Made by a program: the position numbers and the translations under genes. A stretch of DNA of 10,505 nt from Gammaproteobacteria bacterium. Its GTDB lineage: Bacteria; Pseudomonadota; Gammaproteobacteria; Competibacterales; Competibacteraceae. This document shows positions 7,724 through 10,505 of the stretch, one piece after another. Every line of letters starts with the position of its first letter. Position 1 is the first letter of the stretch. The stretch lies in NCBI GenBank assembly GCA_020047885.1, contig JAIFNF010000330.1:1-10505 (forward strand). The letters run 5' to 3'. The notes beneath the pieces were generated by a model. The model was not told where the DNA came from. It did no database searches and saw nothing but the letters and a program-made list of their open reading frames with translations.

Positions 7724-8542
7724 CTAAACTGATTCCGGCACCTGCGACCCGGCAGCCTCGCCCAGGCGCAGCAATCGGACATCCAGCAACGGATACTCGC
7801 CCTGATCACTGGCCAACAGGCGTTGACCCATCCCCAGATAGAGGCCTTCCGCCGGCTCCAACCACTCGGTCTTGTGACCCAACTGCACCGTTGGATCTTC
7901 GCTGGCCTGTGAACCCGGATACCGGGCGGGAATCAGCCCTACCGTCTCACCGCCATTGACCCAGGTGAACTCGGCCGGCATCCAGACCAGATCGCGCAGA
8001 TCCGCCGGTGCTTCGAGCTTCACGCTGGCGATGTGCTGGATGGGAATCCAGAAGTAGCGGCCATTCACAATCGCTTCCAGCATCGGACCCAGTCGGGTAT
8101 CCGCGTCGGCAATCCAGGCAAACGGTTGATTATCGATAGTTCCGGGCATCGTCGGCGCGGCTTCAAACGCTTGGTCCCGCAGCGCCGCTGCCTGTTGATG
8201 ATGACCCTCAGCGGTCAGGCGCAACGCCTCCAGCAGCAGGGCGATCCACGGCTCCGGATCGCCAAAGATCAGCGGCGACCGGCGACCGGCAAACACCTCG
8301 GCGCGCAACACCTCGCAGCGCAGGGCTTCGCGGTAGGTCTGGACCATGGGCAAACTGCCAGCATCCATCTCGGCCAGCACATTCAACTGGTTCAGCGCGC
8401 GATCCCACTGTCCCATCACGGCCAGTAGTTGAAACAGAAAAATTCGATGTTTGGGATTCGCCGGCTCCCGGCGCACCTGGTTCTGCACACCGGTCAGCAC
8501 CGGCTTCAGACTGCGTTCCGCCAACAACTCACCGAACAGCAT
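7724..8542 (-). CDS. tagJ: TagJ/ImpE family T6SS accessory protein
   Basis: The 272-residue protein belongs to the ImpE family. In P. aeruginosa HSI-I the homologous TagJ1 binds the sheath protein TssB and is not essential for secretion; it marks T6SS loci of that class. The N-terminal part is helical and repeat-like (MLFGELLAERSLKPVL, then PANPKHRIFLFQLLAVMGQWDRALNQL at 28-54, resembling a TPR). The C-terminal part has the family pattern GRYFWIPIQHIASVKLEAP (161-179), DLRDLVWMPAEFTW (181-194) and IPARYPGSQ (204-212). The start at 8542 has GGGAGAG just upstream. Its position between hcp and tssE is exactly that of HSI-I. The gene stands 64 bases after hcp, with a hairpin between them, and 126 bases before tssE. 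Confidence 0.93.
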   Translation of the reverse strand: MLFGELLAERSLKPVLTGVQNQVRREPANPKHRIFLFQLLAVMGQWDRALNQLNVLAEMDAGSLPMVQTYREALRCEVLRAEVFAGRRSPLIFGDPEPWIALLLEALRLTAEGHHQQAAALRDQAFEAAPTMPGTIDNQPFAWIADADTRLGPMLEAIVNGRYFWIPIQHIASVKLEAPADLRDLVWMPAEFTWVNGGETVGLIPARYPGSQASEDPTVQLGHKTEWLEPAEGLYLGMGQRLLASDQGEYPLLDVRLLRLGEAAGSQVPESV

Positions 8543-8575
8543 CGGCGCTCTCCCGGATCGTTAAAAACGCCAAAG

Positions 8576-8596
8576 GCCGGTAGTTCATCTACCGGC
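8576..8596 (-). terminator. Hairpin after hcp, possible attenuator or mRNA stabiliser
   Basis: The arms GCCGGTAG (8576-8583) and CTACCGGC (8589-8596) are perfect 8-bp complements with a 5-base loop. The hairpin starts 10 bases after the hcp stop. On the minus strand the next bases are CTTTGGCG and then TTTTT, so the T-run is about 8 bases away, too far for a standard terminator. It could cause partial termination or protect the hcp mRNA end from exonucleases, either of which would give more Hcp than downstream products. Confidence 0.5.
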
Positions 8597-8606
8597 TCCG
8601 AGTCGA

Positions 8607-9110
8607 TTAACCCACTTCGACCGTGGTCTGGTCAAAGAAAGCCTCCACCGGCTTACCGATGGAGCCTCCCTTGGTATCCTGTTGCTCGTAATGCACGGTG
8701 AGTTTGGCATAGGCGAAACTCACATTGCTGAAGGGTTCCTCCTGGCCATCACTGCCTGACCAGTCCACATGCTCGACCAGGCAGTTGTCAAACGTATAAA
8801 CCTCAAAAGGCTTCTGCACCGCGCCTTTGGCACCGATATTCTTGGTCAAATGCACCACAATCTTGTCGATGTGCTGACCGGAAACCATGAAACCGAATAG
8901 TTGCGGCGTCGCCTTTTCGCGCTTCATCGTGCAACTGAAAGAACTCACCTGAGTGCGTCCTGAAGACAAACCGGTTGATCCGGAACTGACCGTCGATGGA
9001 TTGGCTGCGCTAAAGCTGTAGCTGTACAGCTTGATCCACTTCTCGTAATTCTTGGCCGTGGTTTCGCCTTCGATGCCGTTTGAAACCTGCATATATGAAT
9101 CGTAAGACAT
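8607..9110 (-). CDS. hcp: Hcp/TssD, T6SS inner tube protein
   Basis: Hcp forms hexameric rings that stack into the tube driven out by sheath contraction, and it can carry small effectors in its lumen. The 167-residue product has the Hcp pattern: IEGETTAKNYEKWIKLYSYS (13-32), a Ser/Gly-rich loop (about 35-52), SSFSCTMKREKATPQLFGFM (56-75), and the C-terminal strands NVSFAYAKLTVHYEQQD (129-145) ending at FFDQTTVEVG. The reading frame stays open for 45 codons upstream, but ATG 9110 is the real start: GGAGGT lies 7 bases before it and Hcp proteins begin at this point. It is slightly longer than many Hcps (about 160). No C-terminal toxin extension is present. It probably has its own promoter in the 262-base gap behind tssC and is separated from tagJ by a hairpin. 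Confidence 0.96.
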   Translation of the reverse strand: MSYDSYMQVSNGIEGETTAKNYEKWIKLYSYSFSAANPSTVSSGSTGLSSGRTQVSSFSCTMKREKATPQLFGFMVSGQHIDKIVVHLTKNIGAKGAVQKPFEVYTFDNCLVEHVDWSGSDGQEEPFSNVSFAYAKLTVHYEQQDTKGGSIGKPVEAFFDQTTVEVG

Positions 9111-9238
9111 GTCATTAACCTCCAATGGGGATTGATCTTCGCACGATGGCCATACATCGCGCTTCTTACCTTCGAGCAGGTGATAGAGCCTGTCTATTGC
9201 TGGAGATCTGGTTCGATCACGCTCTCGATCTGGACTAC

Positions 9239-9254
9239 AGCACAACCTGTGCCA
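9239..9254 (-). promoter_or_regulatory. Candidate sigma-54 (-24/-12) promoter of hcp
   Basis: On the minus strand, TGGCAC (9254-9249) is followed by AGGTT and GTGCT (9243-9239). The GG and GC doublets are exactly 10 bases apart, as sigma-54 holoenzyme requires, and the -24 half is a perfect TGGCAC. The -12 half has GTGC in place of TTGC. Transcription would begin near 9228, leaving a leader of about 118 bases before the hcp ATG. Sigma-54 control of hcp genes is established in Vibrio cholerae and some other bacteria. A weaker sigma-70-like pair, TTGAAT (9282-9277) and AAGAAT (9259-9254) with a 17-base spacer, overlaps it and is the main alternative. Confidence 0.5.
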
Positions 9255-9260
9255 TTCTTA

Positions 9261-9273
9261 CAACCGCATGATT
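9261..9273 (-). promoter_or_regulatory. Candidate IHF-binding site upstream of hcp promoter
   Basis: The minus-strand sequence AATCATGCGGTTG fits the IHF consensus WATCARNNNNTTR with one mismatch (T at the R after ATCA). An AT-rich tract lies next to it at 9271-9287. It sits just upstream of the -24 element, about 33-45 bases before the predicted start. IHF bending often brings an activator to sigma-54 RNA polymerase, so the location makes sense, but the consensus is short and chance matches are common. Confidence 0.3.
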
Positions 9274-9333
9274 TAAATTCAATTTATGGTCTATCAGTGC
9301 CACTCGAAGGCGGGGGCCAAAATTTGAGCCTGT

Positions 9334-9361
9334 CAAAATGACCGCCCGCTCGGCCATTTTG
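9334..9361. promoter_or_regulatory. Long inverted repeat between tssC and hcp: terminator or activator site
   Basis: The arms CAAAATGACCG (9334-9344) and CGGCCATTTTG (9351-9361) match with one mismatch around a 6-base loop. The element starts 11 bases past the tssC stop. Read on the minus strand it has an A-rich left arm and a 3' arm ending in ATTTTG, so it could end the tssC transcript. Its centre is also about 120 bases upstream of the predicted hcp start, a common distance for an enhancer-binding activator of sigma-54 promoters. The sequence does not decide between these roles. Confidence 0.45.
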
Positions 9362-9372
9362 AACCGATGGCC

Positions 9373-10505
9373 TCAACCACCCTTGGCCGATGGCAGCTTG
9401 GAGACCAGCCGCAGCGACACGGTCAGACCCTCCAGTTGATAATGCGGCCGCAGGAAGAACTTGGCGCTGTAATAGCCAGGATTACCTTCCACCTCTTCCA
9501 CGACGACCTCGGCGTCCGCCAGCGGATACTTGGCCTTGGTCACTTCGGAGGACGTGGCTGGTGCGCCATCAATATAGTTGGAGATCCAACTCTGCAACCA
9601 GCGCTGCATATCATCGCGCTCCTTAAACGACCCGATCTTGTCGCGCACGATGCACTTCAGGTAATGCGCGAAGCGGCAAGTCGAGAACAGATAAGGCAGC
9701 CGCGCTGACAGGTTGGCATTCGCGGTTGCATCCGGATCATCGTATTCCGCGGGCTTTTGCAGCGACTGCGCACCGATGAACGCCGCCAAATCGGAATTCT
9801 TGCGATGAATCAGCGGCAGAAACCCGTTCTTGGACAGTTCGGCCTCGCGGCGGTCACTGATCGCAATCTCGGTCGGGCATTTCATGTCCACGCCGCCATC
9901 ATCGGTTGGGAAGGTGTGCGTCGGCAAACCTTCCACCGCACCGCCGGACTCGATGCCGCGAATCCGGGTGCACCAACCATATAGCTTAAACGCCCGGTTG
10001 ATGTTGACCGCCATCGCATAAGCGGAATTCGCCCAGACGTACTTCTCGTGCGTGCTCCCCTCGACATCCTCCTCGAAATCAAACTCCTCGACCGGATTGG
10101 TTTTCGCCCCATAAGGCTGTCGCGCCAGAAACCGGGGCATAGCCAGGCCAATGTAGCGGGAATCGTCGGACTCGCGCAGCGAGCGCCAACCGGCATACTC
10201 GGGAGTTTGAAAAATCTTGGTCAGGTCGCGGGGGTTGCTGAGTTCCTGCCAGGACTCCATTTGCATGACGGTCGGCCCGGCCGCGGCGATAAAGGGCGTA
10301 TGGGCGGCAGCGGCTACTTTGGAAATCTCACCCAGCAGTTCCACATCGGGCGGACTGTGATCGAAGTAGTAATCGCCGACCAAACAGCCGTAGGGTTCGC
10401 CGCCAAACTGCCCATATTCCTCTTCATAAATCTTCTTGAAGACCGGACTTTGATCCCAGGCGGTGCCCTTGTATTTCTTGAGCGTCTTGTGCAGTTCCTT
10501 CTTGG
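9373..10505 (-). CDS. tssC: TssC/VipB, large T6SS sheath subunit (5' end outside window)
   Basis: TssC pairs with TssB to build the contractile sheath, like the tail sheath of a myophage; the contracted form is taken apart by ClpV. The frame is open to the right edge, with 376 C-terminal residues visible out of about 490-500 expected, so the start lies outside. Hallmark stretches are [20 protein letters not shown] (19-38 of the visible part), [45 protein letters not shown] with the following Glu-rich segment, and a conserved end [23 protein letters not shown]. Codon 10381-10383 is TTG, but it is not the start, because conserved sequence continues upstream. It lies upstream of hcp in the same direction, as in HSI-I, with a 262-base gap. 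Confidence 0.98.
   Translation of the reverse strand, partial: KKELHKTLKKYKGTAWDQSPVFKKIYEEEYGQFGGEPYGCLVGDYYFDHSPPDVELLGEISKVAAAAHTPFIAAAGPTVMQMESWQELSNPRDLTKIFQTPEYAGWRSLRESDDSRYIGLAMPRFLARQPYGAKTNPVEEFDFEEDVEGSTHEKYVWANSAYAMAVNINRAFKLYGWCTRIRGIESGGAVEGLPTHTFPTDDGGVDMKCPTEIAISDRREAELSKNGFLPLIHRKNSDLAAFIGAQSLQKPAEYDDPDATANANLSARLPYLFSTCRFAHYLKCIVRDKIGSFKERDDMQRWLQSWISNYIDGAPATSSEVTKAKYPLADAEVVVEEVEGNPGYYSAKFFLRPHYQLEGLTVSLRLVSKLPSAKGG

Noticed and set aside
9111..9245. Possible 45-residue N-terminal extension of Hcp from an upstream in-frame ATG
   Set aside because: The extension has no Hcp similarity and crosses the predicted promoter, while the ATG at 9110 has GGAGGT at the right distance and gives a normal Hcp start.
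9287..9302. Second TGGCAC motif as another sigma-54 promoter
   Set aside because: On the minus strand the doublet 10 bases after GG is CC and not GC, so the -12 element is missing.
9132..9341. 69-residue plus-strand open frame in the tssC-hcp gap
   Set aside because: It has no convincing ribosome site and no family resemblance, and the gap is better explained as the hcp promoter region.
1..10505. CRISPR array, tRNA or rRNA genes, insertion sequences, toxin-immunity pairs
   Set aside because: I found no regularly spaced repeat-spacer pattern, no tRNA-like cloverleaf, no transposase-like reading frame and no short effector or immunity genes; nearly all the sequence is explained by the listed genes.

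Overview
The window looks like chromosomal DNA of a proteobacterium, most likely a gammaproteobacterium. The coding is dense and moderately GC-rich, Shine-Dalgarno sites are clear, and the main block has the gene order of the Pseudomonas aeruginosa HSI-I type VI secretion locus. No genus can be fixed from the sequence alone. A glycogen-rich lineage such as Competibacter-like bacteria would fit the glgB neighbour, but that is only a guess.

Layout. Positions 1-1083 (+) hold the last 360 codons of a glycogen branching enzyme (glgB). A short convergent gap (1084-1127) with a perfect 10-bp GC-rich hairpin separates it from everything else, which lies on the minus strand. Read in the direction of transcription (right to left), the minus-strand genes are tssC (5' end beyond the window), hcp/tssD, tagJ (impE), tssE, tssF, tssG, tssH (clpV) and a small acyl carrier protein gene. 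The order tssC-hcp-tagJ-tssE-tssF-tssG-clpV is that of HSI-I. In HSI-I a vgrG gene follows clpV; here a carrier protein gene does, and then the locus meets glgB head-on.

How the parts work together. TssC (with TssB, expected just outside the window) forms the contractile sheath around the Hcp tube. TssE, TssF and TssG are baseplate parts. TagJ is an accessory protein that binds the sheath in HSI-I-like systems. ClpV disassembles the contracted sheath for reuse. The membrane complex genes (tssJ, tssL, tssM), tssK, tssA, tssB, vgrG and PAAR genes are not in this window.

Regulation visible in the sequence. The 262-bp tssC-hcp gap carries a good sigma-54 -24/-12 match, an IHF-like site beside it and a long inverted repeat further upstream, so hcp probably has its own promoter. 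Hairpins follow hcp and clpV and could set different expression levels along the operon. The tssE-tagJ gap is filled by a degenerate repeat cluster. The least expected feature is the carrier protein gene at the end of the secretion operon.
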